A stretch of DNA of 22,986 bases, taken from IMG/VR virus record IMGVR_UViG_3300043444_000162, positions 1-22,986 of that record; one strand, written 5' to 3'. Below the pieces are notes generated by a model. The model was not told where the DNA came from, searched no databases, and saw nothing but the letters and a program-made list of their open reading frames with translations. This DNA is from a virus. The translations under genes and the position numbers were made by a program. Positions 1 through 7,253 of the stretch are shown piece after piece (the first letter of the stretch is position 1; each line of letters opens with the position of its first letter).

Positions 1-417
1 AACTGCTTTAACCCAAATTAAATAACTGTTGTATATTTCTTCAATAGTCATTATTTCTTTGGACTCAATAAACTTTTGTTGATAATGTAATTGATCCAAG
101 GAAATAAAATTCCATGGGTACTCAGAGTCAAATGTTTCTGGAACTTCCCACAATCTACACCCGATAGTTGGTTTTGTTGTTGCGTTGAACACACAAATCA
201 TGTTTGGTATTCTACCGAGAGTTCGTATTAACTCGCTACTGTTAGAAACGAACATAACTCTATGTGATGTATTATCAATTAACGCATGAAATGGAATAGA
301 TAAATCTGTAGCATGTGCCTTATTCAGTTTCATTGGATGTGTGAATATTTCATTCATCACTGAAACTGATTTTACATGTTGTTTCAGTGGATCTTTTTCT
401 CGGATCCACTGCTTCAT
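1..417 (-). CDS. Unknown protein, C-terminus cut by window edge
   Basis: An open frame starts at the ATG ending at 417 (MKQWIREKDP) and stays open for 139 codons to the first base of the window, so the C-terminus lies outside. I do not recognise it. The visible part is soluble, with no signal peptide or membrane segment; it has a Trp/Pro-rich stretch (LWEVPETF) and an acidic end. It begins 13 bp after the symporter stop codon and so is probably the next gene of the operon that starts with ahpC. The first residues (MKQW) resemble the start of the oxygenase-like protein at 1856-2539, but I see no wider similarity. It could be another host-derived metabolic gene or a phage gene. Confidence 0.7.
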   Translation of the reverse strand, partial: MKQWIREKDPLKQHVKSVSVMNEIFTHPMKLNKAHATDLSIPFHALIDNTSHRVMFVSNSSELIRTLGRIPNMICVFNATTKPTIGCRLWEVPETFDSEYPWNFISLDQLHYQQKFIESKEIMTIEEIYNSYLIWVKAV

Positions 418-430
418 TAACGATAAATGG

Positions 431-1852
431 TTATGCTTTATCATTAGTGAATCTACTAACAATTAAACTGAATATTGTTGGTATGATTAGACACCCGAAA
501 AATCCCATCAGTGCGATGTCATTAATTTTATTCAATGATGCATAAGCGTAAATTGGAAATCCAACAAACAGAGAGATTAAGATTCCAGTTACCATGGCTT
601 TAGCATTCTGTAACTGCGGTTTCACTAACGCAATGATTGATGGCACGATAAATGTCATACAGATACAACCAGTCAAGAAACCGAAGTAGAGAATGTTAAC
701 ACCTGGGATGTTAACTAATACCCATGCCAATAGAACAACGCCAACTACACCGAATCTACTGTAGTCAATTAACTTTGATTCTTGTAGATTTTTACTGAAC
801 TGTGGAACGATGTCGTTACTAATTAAAGTAGTTACGCTTGTGATTTGACTATCAATGATAGAAGTCAGAGCAGTCAACAACATAAACACAACAAGCATCA
901 ATGCCCATGGATCTAACATCTGAGCAATTACCGCTACGTTAGTGAGCTGCAAGTTTGCTGGGGTTATACCCATACCAGCTGCAACAAAACCAAGAGTCGC
1001 GAACATAGCTGGAGCGATAAAGAAAATCGCAGCTGCCAACGCATAAGTCACACGAATCTTACTTGGGTTAATAACAAACGCACGTTGCCAGAAGCTGTTA
1101 TCTGCCCATGGTAAACTGAAGTGACGGAACAAGAAGTAGATACCAGTTGACCAGAAAAACGCAAGTGCTTCTGCCGATGCGAATAGGTCACCATACTTAC
1201 CATTGGCTCCTGTCATACCTTTTTGAATCACATCCCAACCAGCGATTGACCAAACCTGAGGAACAATGATTAACGCAGTACCAACCACGACAATCATCTT
1301 AAAGATCTCAGTGATGTTGGTAGAACGAAGTCCTCTGAAGATTGAGAATAATACAGCTGAAACAATCAAGAATGCTGCTGCCAGATTCATATCTAATCCA
1401 CTTAGAGATTGAATCAACTTACTACCAGCATAAATGTTCAAACTTAACGCAACGATTGCGATAAGAATAAACGCTAAGTTGTATGTGTTGTGAGCAACGC
1501 TACCATAATTTAATTTGATATGCTCAGAGAATGTAAACCCAGTTGGATACATCTCACGAATCTTATGCGCAGCAAATCCGAACAAGAATAGTGTCAATGT
1601 GTTCATCACTAGAATCCAAAAGAACCCTGTGAATCCAAACTGATAACTTAATTGTGGTGCCAAGAACAGAGCAGTTGCCCATGTCCATGCTGCCGAGATA
1701 CTAAAGGCACCTCTGATTGTTTCGAACTTACGATTAGCCAATAAGAATGACTCTTTGGTTTTATCCAAAGTTCCACTAAACAACCAAATGAAACCACTAC
1801 ACAGTATAAAGTATACTGCCATTAATCCTGTAATAGAACTCAAGTCTAACAT
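431..1852 (-). CDS. Sodium:solute symporter (SSS) family, DUR3-like
   Basis: A 473-residue, strongly hydrophobic inner-membrane protein with about 12-13 membrane segments, the usual size for the SSS family (LeuT fold, Na+ or H+ coupled uptake). Three stretches recall the urea/polyamine DUR3 branch: SAAWTWATALFLAPQLSYQF (53-72), FRGLRST (172-178, the family's GGLRA-type motif) and ADNSFWQRAF (250-259). The substrate cannot be read from sequence; urea, a polyamine or another small organic solute are possible. It starts 3 bp after the stop of 1856-2539, so it is translated with the oxygenase and antioxidant genes upstream. A complete solute carrier is unusual in a tailed phage and was presumably taken from a host. 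The family call is confident; the substrate is not. Confidence 0.85.
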   Translation of the reverse strand: MLDLSSITGLMAVYFILCSGFIWLFSGTLDKTKESFLLANRKFETIRGAFSISAAWTWATALFLAPQLSYQFGFTGFFWILVMNTLTLFLFGFAAHKIREMYPTGFTFSEHIKLNYGSVAHNTYNLAFILIAIVALSLNIYAGSKLIQSLSGLDMNLAAAFLIVSAVLFSIFRGLRSTNITEIFKMIVVVGTALIIVPQVWSIAGWDVIQKGMTGANGKYGDLFASAEALAFFWSTGIYFLFRHFSLPWADNSFWQRAFVINPSKIRVTYALAAAIFFIAPAMFATLGFVAAGMGITPANLQLTNVAVIAQMLDPWALMLVVFMLLTALTSIIDSQITSVTTLISNDIVPQFSKNLQESKLIDYSRFGVVGVVLLAWVLVNIPGVNILYFGFLTGCICMTFIVPSIIALVKPQLQNAKAMVTGILISLFVGFPIYAYASLNKINDIALMGFFGCLIIPTIFSLIVSRFTNDKA

Positions 1853-1855
1853 ATT

Positions 1856-2539
1856 TTATTCCCTATCAATTTTCTCGCCAGTTACGACGAGGATATAATT
1901 AGTATGATATCCAACATTGGAAGTATAATGCGGAATACTTTGATGCTCCCATGTAAAAGTATCACCCTTCTTCCAATTTATAGAAGTTGTGCCGAAGCTA
2001 AAATTCTGACCAAGTTGCTGGTCAGTTAAAAACGTAATGAAAATGTCATGCGCATGTTGATCACGAACTTTCTCATAAACAACTTCTTCATCTAGAGTCC
2101 ACTTTTGATAACGCTGACGATCCATATGAACAACAAAGTATTGTCCTGGCTTTTCAATTTGAATTCTGGTAGAGACAGTTTCTGGTTTTAATTTATAAAA
2201 CTCAGCAAACTTTTTATTGATTTCTTCGGTGTGTTCACCGAAGTTAGTTGTATAGCTGTGACCATGACCAGACATTAAATCTGCATACTCAAGCAACCAT
2301 GTTCTAAAATCATTCTCACTAACATCACCATTTGTGCTAGCTGCTGTTCTTGCGATGTAATCTTTATTGAAGAACACGTTCTCGAACTTGGTTGGAATTG
2401 AACCATCATCTATTCCAGAAACTACTGAATCAAAATGATCACCAAGAACATCAGATACGTTTTCTAGTTTATAAACTCTTTTATCCCAGTCCCAATTTCT
2501 AACCTGATTTTTTAATTGATAATCCACCCATTGTTTCAT
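1856..2539 (-). CDS. Putative double-stranded beta-helix oxygenase-like protein
   Basis: A 227-residue soluble protein. The C-terminal half has the rhythm of a cupin/2OG-Fe(II) oxygenase barrel: HMD at 138-140 would be the HxD iron motif, a KGDTF turn follows (191-195), and HQSIPHYTSNVGYHTNYILV (199-218) carries candidate distal histidines (199, 204, 212) followed by a hydrophobic strand. I do not see the Arg usually placed about ten residues after the distal His, so 2OG dependence is uncertain. It resembles phage proteins labelled aspartyl/asparaginyl hydroxylase-like. It lies 17 bp after a clearer 2OG oxygenase and 3 bp before the symporter. The substrate is unknown; a metal-independent cupin is an alternative. 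Confidence 0.6.
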   Translation of the reverse strand: MKQWVDYQLKNQVRNWDWDKRVYKLENVSDVLGDHFDSVVSGIDDGSIPTKFENVFFNKDYIARTAASTNGDVSENDFRTWLLEYADLMSGHGHSYTTNFGEHTEEINKKFAEFYKLKPETVSTRIQIEKPGQYFVVHMDRQRYQKWTLDEEVVYEKVRDQHAHDIFITFLTDQQLGQNFSFGTTSINWKKGDTFTWEHQSIPHYTSNVGYHTNYILVVTGEKIDRE

Positions 2540-2556
2540 ACTATTCTCCAGATTTA

Positions 2557-3132
2557 TTATTTTTGCGAGTAAATGTTTGTCGCCAAACTAATTCTAGTTT
2601 GTTCGCTTCTATTTATCTCGACCATATGCATAACATATGCTGGAAATAATATCAATTTTCCTTCTTCTGGAACTACTCGTTTATACTTTATACCAGATAC
2701 GTTACCTTCTCGTAACCATTCCCAATTAACTCCACCTCTTGGATCCACCATAAGTAAATCACCACAATTCTTTGGAGATTTTATATAATATGAACATGCT
2801 AATAATGTTCCACCATGATCATGCAACGCTAATGATTGACCAGGAGATTGACGATTAACCCAACCTCTTGTTAATGTTGGAACAAATTTAAAAAATGGTG
2901 GAAAATATTCAGAAGCATTTTGAATTGCTGAAGATAAAATCTTTTCCTTTAACGCAGTTATACATGGTGTTTTATAGTCCCATATATTGAATGCGTATGG
3001 ATTAGACGGAGGGACACATTTGGAAATTTCAACTAATAATTCATTATTGAAATTCGAATCAAACCCTGTCTGAATTTCCCAGACAGGGGTTACCCACCAC
3101 TCATGTTTAGTGACAGTCACTGAATTATCCAT
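2557..3132 (-). CDS. 2OG-Fe(II) oxygenase superfamily protein
   Basis: A 191-residue soluble protein with the layout of phage-type 2OG-Fe(II) oxygenases (TIGR02466-like). The proximal iron site is HDH at 104-106, followed by CSYYIKSP and DLLMVDPRGG. The distal His169 is followed by Arg180 and Ser182 (HMVEINRSEQTRISL), matching the canonical distal His then RxS motif that holds 2-oxoglutarate. The expected reaction is O2- and 2OG-dependent hydroxylation; the substrate (protein, nucleotide or small molecule) is unknown. The start overlaps the end of ahpD by 8 nt, placing it in the ahpC-aldolase-ahpD operon. Such enzymes are frequent in T4-like marine phages. Confidence 0.8.
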   Translation of the reverse strand: MDNSVTVTKHEWWVTPVWEIQTGFDSNFNNELLVEISKCVPPSNPYAFNIWDYKTPCITALKEKILSSAIQNASEYFPPFFKFVPTLTRGWVNRQSPGQSLALHDHGGTLLACSYYIKSPKNCGDLLMVDPRGGVNWEWLREGNVSGIKYKRVVPEEGKLILFPAYVMHMVEINRSEQTRISLATNIYSQK

Positions 3133-3631
3133 TTAAAACTTTTGCAACACTGTTCATTACTGCAGCAATGCGACCAATGTCACGTAGTTGCTCAACAGTG
3201 TATCCTTCTTTCTTCAAAGTCTCGTAGTGTGCCTTCACGCAGAAGTGACACTTGCCAACGATACTTGCAGCAAGAGAGAATGCTTCAAAGTTTGCCTTTG
3301 TAGTTCCACCATGAGATGCAATCGCATTCATGCGTAACTGTGCAGGTAGCCCAGCCAATGAAGGATCGTCTGCCATCTCGACATACGGATACCATACGTT
3401 GTTCTGTGCCATAATACTTGCAGCAGTCATAGCTGAGTCAGCAAACATTGGAGCATCTGCCAACATCACTGATAGAACTTTACCGTTACCAGTTGCAGCC
3501 AATGCAGCTACGGCACAACCCATAGCAACATCGGCATCTAATGTGCTACGCAAAAGAATAGCGTCAAGATTTAACTTGGTGTCCTTTGCGTAGTCTGGCA
3601 ACGCTTCTTTAATTGTTTCGTTAAAACTCAT
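3125..3631 (-). CDS. ahpD: Alkyl hydroperoxide reductase AhpD-like
   Basis: A 168-residue protein of the all-helical AhpD/CMD family, close in length to mycobacterial AhpD. The active site is intact: CHFCVKAHYETL gives Cys128, Cys131 and His135, and Glu116 lies 12 residues before Cys128, the same spacing as Glu118/Cys130/Cys133/His137 in the M. tuberculosis enzyme. AhpD is a thiol reductase that re-reduces AhpC, linking peroxide removal to lipoamide and NADH. The AhpC partner is encoded 636 bp upstream in the same operon, separated only by the aldolase. The gene starts 1 bp after the aldolase stop. A paired AhpC/AhpD system is not standard phage equipment and implies protection against peroxide during infection. 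Confidence 0.88.
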   Translation of the reverse strand: MSFNETIKEALPDYAKDTKLNLDAILLRSTLDADVAMGCAVAALAATGNGKVLSVMLADAPMFADSAMTAASIMAQNNVWYPYVEMADDPSLAGLPAQLRMNAIASHGGTTKANFEAFSLAASIVGKCHFCVKAHYETLKKEGYTVEQLRDIGRIAAVMNSVAKVLNG

Positions 3632-3632
3632 T

Positions 3633-4268
3633 TTAGTATTTTCCTGATGATAGTACGATTTGACAAATATGTTCTAATCGTTCAATATGTTCGAATGCTC
3701 TCCATGGGCTAGTATCAATAGCAACTACCCCATGACCTTTGATGCCTACGATATCGTAGGCGACATTACCCTCAGAATCTAACTCCAACTTTTCAAAACA
3801 TTGGTCTGCCAACTCTTGACTTATTGGAGGAACATCACCGACATTCGGTGCTACTTTAGTATAACGACTTAATTCTGGGAAATCGTTGGCTAAACTGCCT
3901 AACTCGATACCACGATGCATAGCAGCAACACAGTAAGTAGGATGAAAGTGCATAACTACACGAACATCATTACTATGTTGCCCCATTCTTTTTTGAAGAC
4001 CAAAGTGTAGTGGAATCTCACCACTTGGTTTTAACATGGCACTAATATCTGTATAAGGTAAGTCTACCCAATTCCATCGTTCAACTGGCTGAAACATTAT
4101 ACCAATCTTTTTAAATTGGTCTGGTTGCATTGTTTGCTTACGAACACCACTTGGTGTGATGTAAAAGTGATCACGATCGTGGTGTCTGATACTCACATTA
4201 CCGTCACGACTAGTAATCCAGTTGCGACGGTATGCTTCAACCATCGTATCGCAGATGGTTTCTAACAT
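3633..4268 (-). CDS. Class II aldolase/adducin family protein
   Basis: A 211-residue protein with the zinc aldolase/epimerase fold. Visible signatures are SRDGNVSIR (20-28), YITPSGVRK (37-44), SGEIPLHF (82-89, catalytic Glu84), VVMHFHPTY (104-112, zinc His107 and His109) and GIKGHGVVAID (175-185, third zinc ligand His179). Relatives include L-fuculose-phosphate aldolase, ribulose-phosphate 4-epimerase and methylthioribulose-phosphate dehydratase; I cannot choose among them. Its ATG overlaps the ahpC stop codon by one base (TAATG), so it is translationally coupled between ahpC and ahpD. Its link to the peroxide genes is unclear; it may act on a sugar phosphate or a methionine-salvage intermediate. 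Confidence 0.85.
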   Translation of the reverse strand: MLETICDTMVEAYRRNWITSRDGNVSIRHHDRDHFYITPSGVRKQTMQPDQFKKIGIMFQPVERWNWVDLPYTDISAMLKPSGEIPLHFGLQKRMGQHSNDVRVVMHFHPTYCVAAMHRGIELGSLANDFPELSRYTKVAPNVGDVPPISQELADQCFEKLELDSEGNVAYDIVGIKGHGVVAIDTSPWRAFEHIERLEHICQIVLSSGKY

Positions 4269-4810
4269 TATAGAGTATCTCCACCAACAGTGCGGTTACA
4301 TGCACATAACTCACCAGTCTGAAGTGCGTCAAGAATACGCAAAGTTTCTTCAGGTGAACGACCCACGTTTAAATTGTTAACAGTAACATGCTGAATAACA
4401 TTATCTGGATCAACGATAAATGTCGCACGAAGTGCAGCACCAGCTGGCGCATAGAACACACCAAGTTGCTCAATTAAAGATTTGTCCCAGTCACGTGATG
4501 TATCTGCGAACTGAATGTGTTTGATTTTTTGTAGATCGCTATGGGCTTTCTGCCATGCCACTTTACAGAACTCATTGTCTGTGCTACCAGTCAATAGAAC
4601 TGCGTCACGATCTGCGAAGTCTTGGAACAACTTATCATACGCTACGATTTCAGTAGGACATACGAATGTAAAGTCTTTAGGGTAGTAGACAATAACTTTC
4701 CACTTACCTTCAAATGATTTCTCTGTAATATCGAAGAATGCATCTTCTGGTTGTCCTGGACGAACACCAGTTACTACGAATGATTCTAATTTGTCTCCAA
4801 CTGTTTTCAT
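4268..4810 (-). CDS. ahpC: Peroxiredoxin AhpC
   Basis: A 180-residue 2-Cys peroxiredoxin. The peroxidatic Cys51 sits in FTFVCPTE (47-54) with Thr48, the C-terminal resolving region is ELCACNRT (Cys169 and Cys171), and Arg128 is in the expected position. The ELCAC ending is like mycobacterial AhpC, the form that works with AhpD rather than AhpF, which agrees with the ahpD gene downstream. It reduces H2O2, alkyl hydroperoxides and peroxynitrite in the cytoplasm. It is the first gene of its operon: a near-consensus promoter lies at 4838-4866 and AGGAAA precedes the ATG by several bases. Full length with no missing catalytic residue, so probably active. Confidence 0.93.
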   Translation of the reverse strand: MKTVGDKLESFVVTGVRPGQPEDAFFDITEKSFEGKWKVIVYYPKDFTFVCPTEIVAYDKLFQDFADRDAVLLTGSTDNEFCKVAWQKAHSDLQKIKHIQFADTSRDWDKSLIEQLGVFYAPAGAALRATFIVDPDNVIQHVTVNNLNVGRSPEETLRILDALQTGELCACNRTVGGDTL

Positions 4811-4837
4811 TTTGTTTTCCTTTTAATGAATGTTTAC

Positions 4838-4866
4838 ATTATACTTAGTCAGAAAATCAGTGTAAA
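4838..4866 (-). promoter_or_regulatory. Sigma70-type promoter of the ahpC operon
   Basis: On the minus strand, TTTACA (4861-4866) and TATAAT (4838-4843) are separated by exactly 17 bp, one mismatch from the bacterial consensus. Transcription would start near 4831, giving a short leader before the ahpC ATG at 4810. The -35 element lies in the loop of the inverted repeat at 4853-4876. Confidence 0.75.
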
Positions 4867-4876
4867 CCCTGATTTT
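4853..4876 (-). terminator. Inverted repeat between dCMP deaminase and ahpC
   Basis: A perfect 8-bp stem, AAAATCAG / CTGATTTT, encloses an 8-nt loop. It lies 25 bp after the dCMP deaminase stop codon and could act as a weak terminator for that transcript, although the T-run is only four bases and belongs to the stem. The loop holds most of the -35 hexamer of the ahpC promoter, so it could instead be an operator. The function is inferred. Confidence 0.4.
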
Positions 4877-4900
4877 AATTCATAACATTTTTCAATGACG

Positions 4901-5335
4901 TTAATTGATTTTTTCAATATCGATATTGCAAGACTTTAGGAAATTTATTCCTATCTCATCGCGATAAGAATTTCTATAATAGACTTTGTTTATACCAGCA
5001 CCGTAGATTAGTTTAGCACAACTAATGCAAGGAGCATGAGTACAAAATAAACTGGCATCATTGCCTGATTCGCCATCACGTGCCAACTTGATAATAGCAT
5101 TCGCTTCAGCATGAATTACCTCATCTTTCGTTTTAGTCACAACACCACCATCTTCGTGAACCTCAATGATTTCTTCACATTCATTAGTCCAACCAGCTGG
5201 CATTCCATTATATCCGATAGAGATAATACGATTATCTTTTACAACTACCGAACCTACCTTCAATCGTTTCGCACTGGATAGCTGAGCAAATCTCTCAGCT
5301 GTATCCATAAATGCATCAACCCACTTCTGTTTCAT
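4901..5335 (-). CDS. cd: dCMP deaminase (T4 gene cd type)
   Basis: A 144-residue zinc deaminase that converts dCMP to dUMP, feeding dTMP synthesis. Zinc and catalytic residues are intact: HAE at 75-77 (His75 ligand, Glu77 proton shuttle) and CTHAPCISC (Cys103 and Cys106 ligands). GYNGMPAGW (41-49) is the usual substrate-loop signature. I chose the ATG at 5333-5335 because GGGGAA precedes it at normal distance; an ATG four codons upstream (5347) would lie deeper inside the previous gene. The start overlaps the end of the Api92-like gene by 20 nt. Together with nrdB at the right edge it belongs to the phage deoxynucleotide supply set. Confidence 0.93.
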   Translation of the reverse strand: MKQKWVDAFMDTAERFAQLSSAKRLKVGSVVVKDNRIISIGYNGMPAGWTNECEEIIEVHEDGGVVTKTKDEVIHAEANAIIKLARDGESGNDASLFCTHAPCISCAKLIYGAGINKVYYRNSYRDEIGINFLKSCNIDIEKIN

Positions 5336-5813
5336 CAAATTCCCCATTAGCTACGCATTCGTCATGATAGTCTAATAGACCAGCGTAATTTTCAATATCT
5401 TCAGGGAGTTCTTCAATGCTAGATCTATCACTCATATCGTACTCGTAGTATTCATCACCATCTTCTGTTGTGAATTTACCACAGAATCCCATACCACCCT
5501 CATGATAATATGCACTTACATCCCAATCAGAATCTAGTAAAAATTCATATAAGGTTGTTGGTGGAGACCATGCCGAATCAAACGAAATCCAAATTTCATT
5601 ATCATCACGACCCCAATCATGGACACTAGCGTCCCACTTAGTTCCCCAATTGCTGACATTCCAATCATACCAATCTTCTTCTTTGTCAGCTGGAATTGGT
5701 CTGAGTGAATTAAAAACTCTTGGATCTTCTTTCAATAACTCTTGTTCAAGAGCATCGATTTTAGTTTTGTCTGAATGACGTAGGGTTACTAAATTATCGC
5801 ACCAATTTGGCAT
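5316..5813 (-). CDS. Api92-like phage protein (DUF1281 type)
   Basis: A 165-residue, very acidic soluble protein. It begins MPNWCDNLVTL, the hallmark start of the Api92-like family with a ferredoxin-like fold, and contains the typical aromatic core with WISFDSAWSPPTTLYEFL (about 75-92), followed by a Tyr/Gly-rich stretch (YYHEGGMGFCGKF). Members are common in phages and plasmids; I know of no established function. It is the first gene after the strong promoter at 5845-5873 and so should be made early. The Asp/Glu-rich C-terminal tail (after about 115) could mimic DNA charge, but this is speculation. Confidence 0.8.
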   Translation of the reverse strand: MPNWCDNLVTLRHSDKTKIDALEQELLKEDPRVFNSLRPIPADKEEDWYDWNVSNWGTKWDASVHDWGRDDNEIWISFDSAWSPPTTLYEFLLDSDWDVSAYYHEGGMGFCGKFTTEDGDEYYEYDMSDRSSIEELPEDIENYAGLLDYHDECVANGEFDETEVG

Positions 5814-5844
5814 ATCAAATCCTTCTCATAATGTTCATAATATA

Positions 5845-5873
5845 ATTATACCCTACCTTTTTAATTTTGTCAA
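5845..5873 (-). promoter_or_regulatory. Perfect sigma70 promoter, copy A
   Basis: On the minus strand, TTGACA (5868-5873), 17 bp, then TATAAT (5845-5850): both hexamers match the consensus exactly. The flanking bases GCTTGACAAA and TAGGGTATAATTATATTAT are identical to the promoter at 8385-8413. It lies in the 81-bp gap upstream of the Api92-like gene. A short ACCCT/AGGGT repeat brackets the spacer. Confidence 0.88.
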
Positions 5874-5894
5874 GCAGGGTAGTTTTTCTTGCAA

Positions 5895-6362
5895 CTAAGA
5901 CTTCGCTCCACTCACTGGAGCCTGTTCTTTTTTTGTTTCTTTCTTCTCCTTAACAACTGGAGCTGGAATTGATGGGAAGTTTTCAGCAACAAGTTTATGT
6001 GTAATCTTTGGATATAGCTTAGTCAACTTTTGATCTTTAAGAGCAAGAAGCATCTTAGCTTCACTTGGGTGAAGATTTTCCAATAATTGGATAAACAATG
6101 TTTCTCTACGAACAGGGTTCAGGTCTTGACGACAGAACACATAAAGTTTGCGTGCTTCCATAAATAAATTAGCAGGACTCATACCGATAGGTGCTGCGTC
6201 TTGTTTAAATGGTGGTTCGCCATCTGGCAATACAAATTTTTTCGCTGGGTCGAAAGCATGTTCGAAAATTAAACGCAACGCTCCATTGTCTTTATACTTG
6301 ACAATAGTTGATGCATCTTCATTAATTTCTGTTAGAATTTCAGTAATAAGTTTAGTAGCCAT
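5895..6362 (-). CDS. Conserved phage protein, DUF6433 type
   Basis: A 155-residue soluble protein matching a family I recognise from cyanophages, pelagiphages and other T4-like phages: KDNGALRLIFEHAFDP (24-39), PDGEPPFKQDAAPIGMSPAN (46-65) and the segment ending HPSEAKMLLALKDQKLTKLY. The C-terminal tail after about 135 is Lys/Glu-rich and probably disordered. No biochemical function is known to me. It starts immediately after the RNase H stop codon, and the conserved neighbourhood suggests a role in replication or DNA processing, which is inference only. Confidence 0.85.
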   Translation of the reverse strand: MATKLITEILTEINEDASTIVKYKDNGALRLIFEHAFDPAKKFVLPDGEPPFKQDAAPIGMSPANLFMEARKLYVFCRQDLNPVRRETLFIQLLENLHPSEAKMLLALKDQKLTKLYPKITHKLVAENFPSIPAPVVKEKKETKKEQAPVSGAKS

Positions 6363-7253
6363 TTAAAAATCCTCTAGTTCGTCTAATAGCAAACGACATT
6401 TCTTTTCAATCAAATAGTTCATAATTGACATCTTGTCGCCAGTTGGTTTATTGTTTACATATGTATCTATAATTTCTGCAGAAACATCTTCAGGAATATG
6501 ATCAAAGTCAATTAGCTTAACGTTCCTATGCCAGTTTCTACGTTCATCATCGTTCTTGCATGCATCGTAGCCGAGTTCTAGAAACTCTTGAAGACGTTTA
6601 GCTGATACAGGTTTTTGTCTCTCACCAATAACAAATACATCATCCTTGCTTAGAATGTTAGGAATACCATCATCACCAGCTTTAACGATGTGAGTAATCT
6701 TTTTCTCATATAGTTCTTTAGCGTTGGCTTTAATTTGTTTCTTCTGCATCGGAGACCACTGAGTCACATTACCATATTTCTGTAATTGAATGAAGTCGCC
6801 ATCAGAAGAAAGAATCAAAACCTTTTGTGGTTCTTCCATCAAACCTTCTTGAACCAAATCATTTTCTTGTGTATGTTTTGCAAGAACAGCAATAACATCA
6901 TCTGCTTCAGCACGGTCTAGATGAATGACTTTATATGGGAAGTGCTTGGCTAAATCGTCACGCATCTCGGATAAGGTGTCAAAGATAAGTGTCCAATTTA
7001 AATCTGAAGCATCACGTGCCTTCTTACGATTGGCTTTATAATGTGGAAAGATTTCCCTACGCCAATACTTACGTCCATCACAGCAGATAACTAAATCGCC
7101 ATACTCTTTACCATATTTCTTTTTATATGATTTAAGAGTAGACAGAGTTACATGACGGATAAGGTTCTTCACCTCTGAGTCAGTACCCTTTAACTCACGT
7201 TGGAATGATAGAATGTTGCTAAGAGCAACCTGAGAGTAATCAACCAAAATCAT
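6363..7253 (-). CDS. rnh: RNase H / 5'-3' exonuclease (T4 rnh-like, FEN-1 family)
   Basis: A 296-residue nuclease that removes RNA primers and flaps from lagging strands. Metal-binding acidic residues of the FEN/T4 RNase H family are visible: LVDYSQ (Asp5), CCDGRKYWRR (Asp59), AEADDVIA (Glu116, Asp118, Asp119), LSSDGDFIQL (Asp151, Asp153) and KAGDDGIPN (Asp194, Asp195, in the helical-hairpin DNA-binding part). YWRREIFPHYKANRKKAR matches the basic bridge region of T4 RNase H. The length is close to T4 Rnh (about 305). The start overlaps the stop of the 367-residue gene upstream by one base, so the two are translationally coupled. Confidence 0.92.
   Translation of the reverse strand: MILVDYSQVALSNILSFQRELKGTDSEVKNLIRHVTLSTLKSYKKKYGKEYGDLVICCDGRKYWRREIFPHYKANRKKARDASDLNWTLIFDTLSEMRDDLAKHFPYKVIHLDRAEADDVIAVLAKHTQENDLVQEGLMEEPQKVLILSSDGDFIQLQKYGNVTQWSPMQKKQIKANAKELYEKKITHIVKAGDDGIPNILSKDDVFVIGERQKPVSAKRLQEFLELGYDACKNDDERRNWHRNVKLIDFDHIPEDVSAEIIDTYVNNKPTGDKMSIMNYLIEKKCRLLLDELEDF

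Noticed and set aside
2610-2617. GATAAATA octamer on the minus strand as a late promoter
   Set aside because: It lies inside the 2OG oxygenase gene of an operon that already has a sigma70 promoter; chance occurrence is likely in AT-rich DNA.
5331-5347. Longer dCMP deaminase start (MGNL)
   Set aside because: The ATG four codons later has a GGGGAA ribosome site at proper spacing and fits the family N-terminus better.
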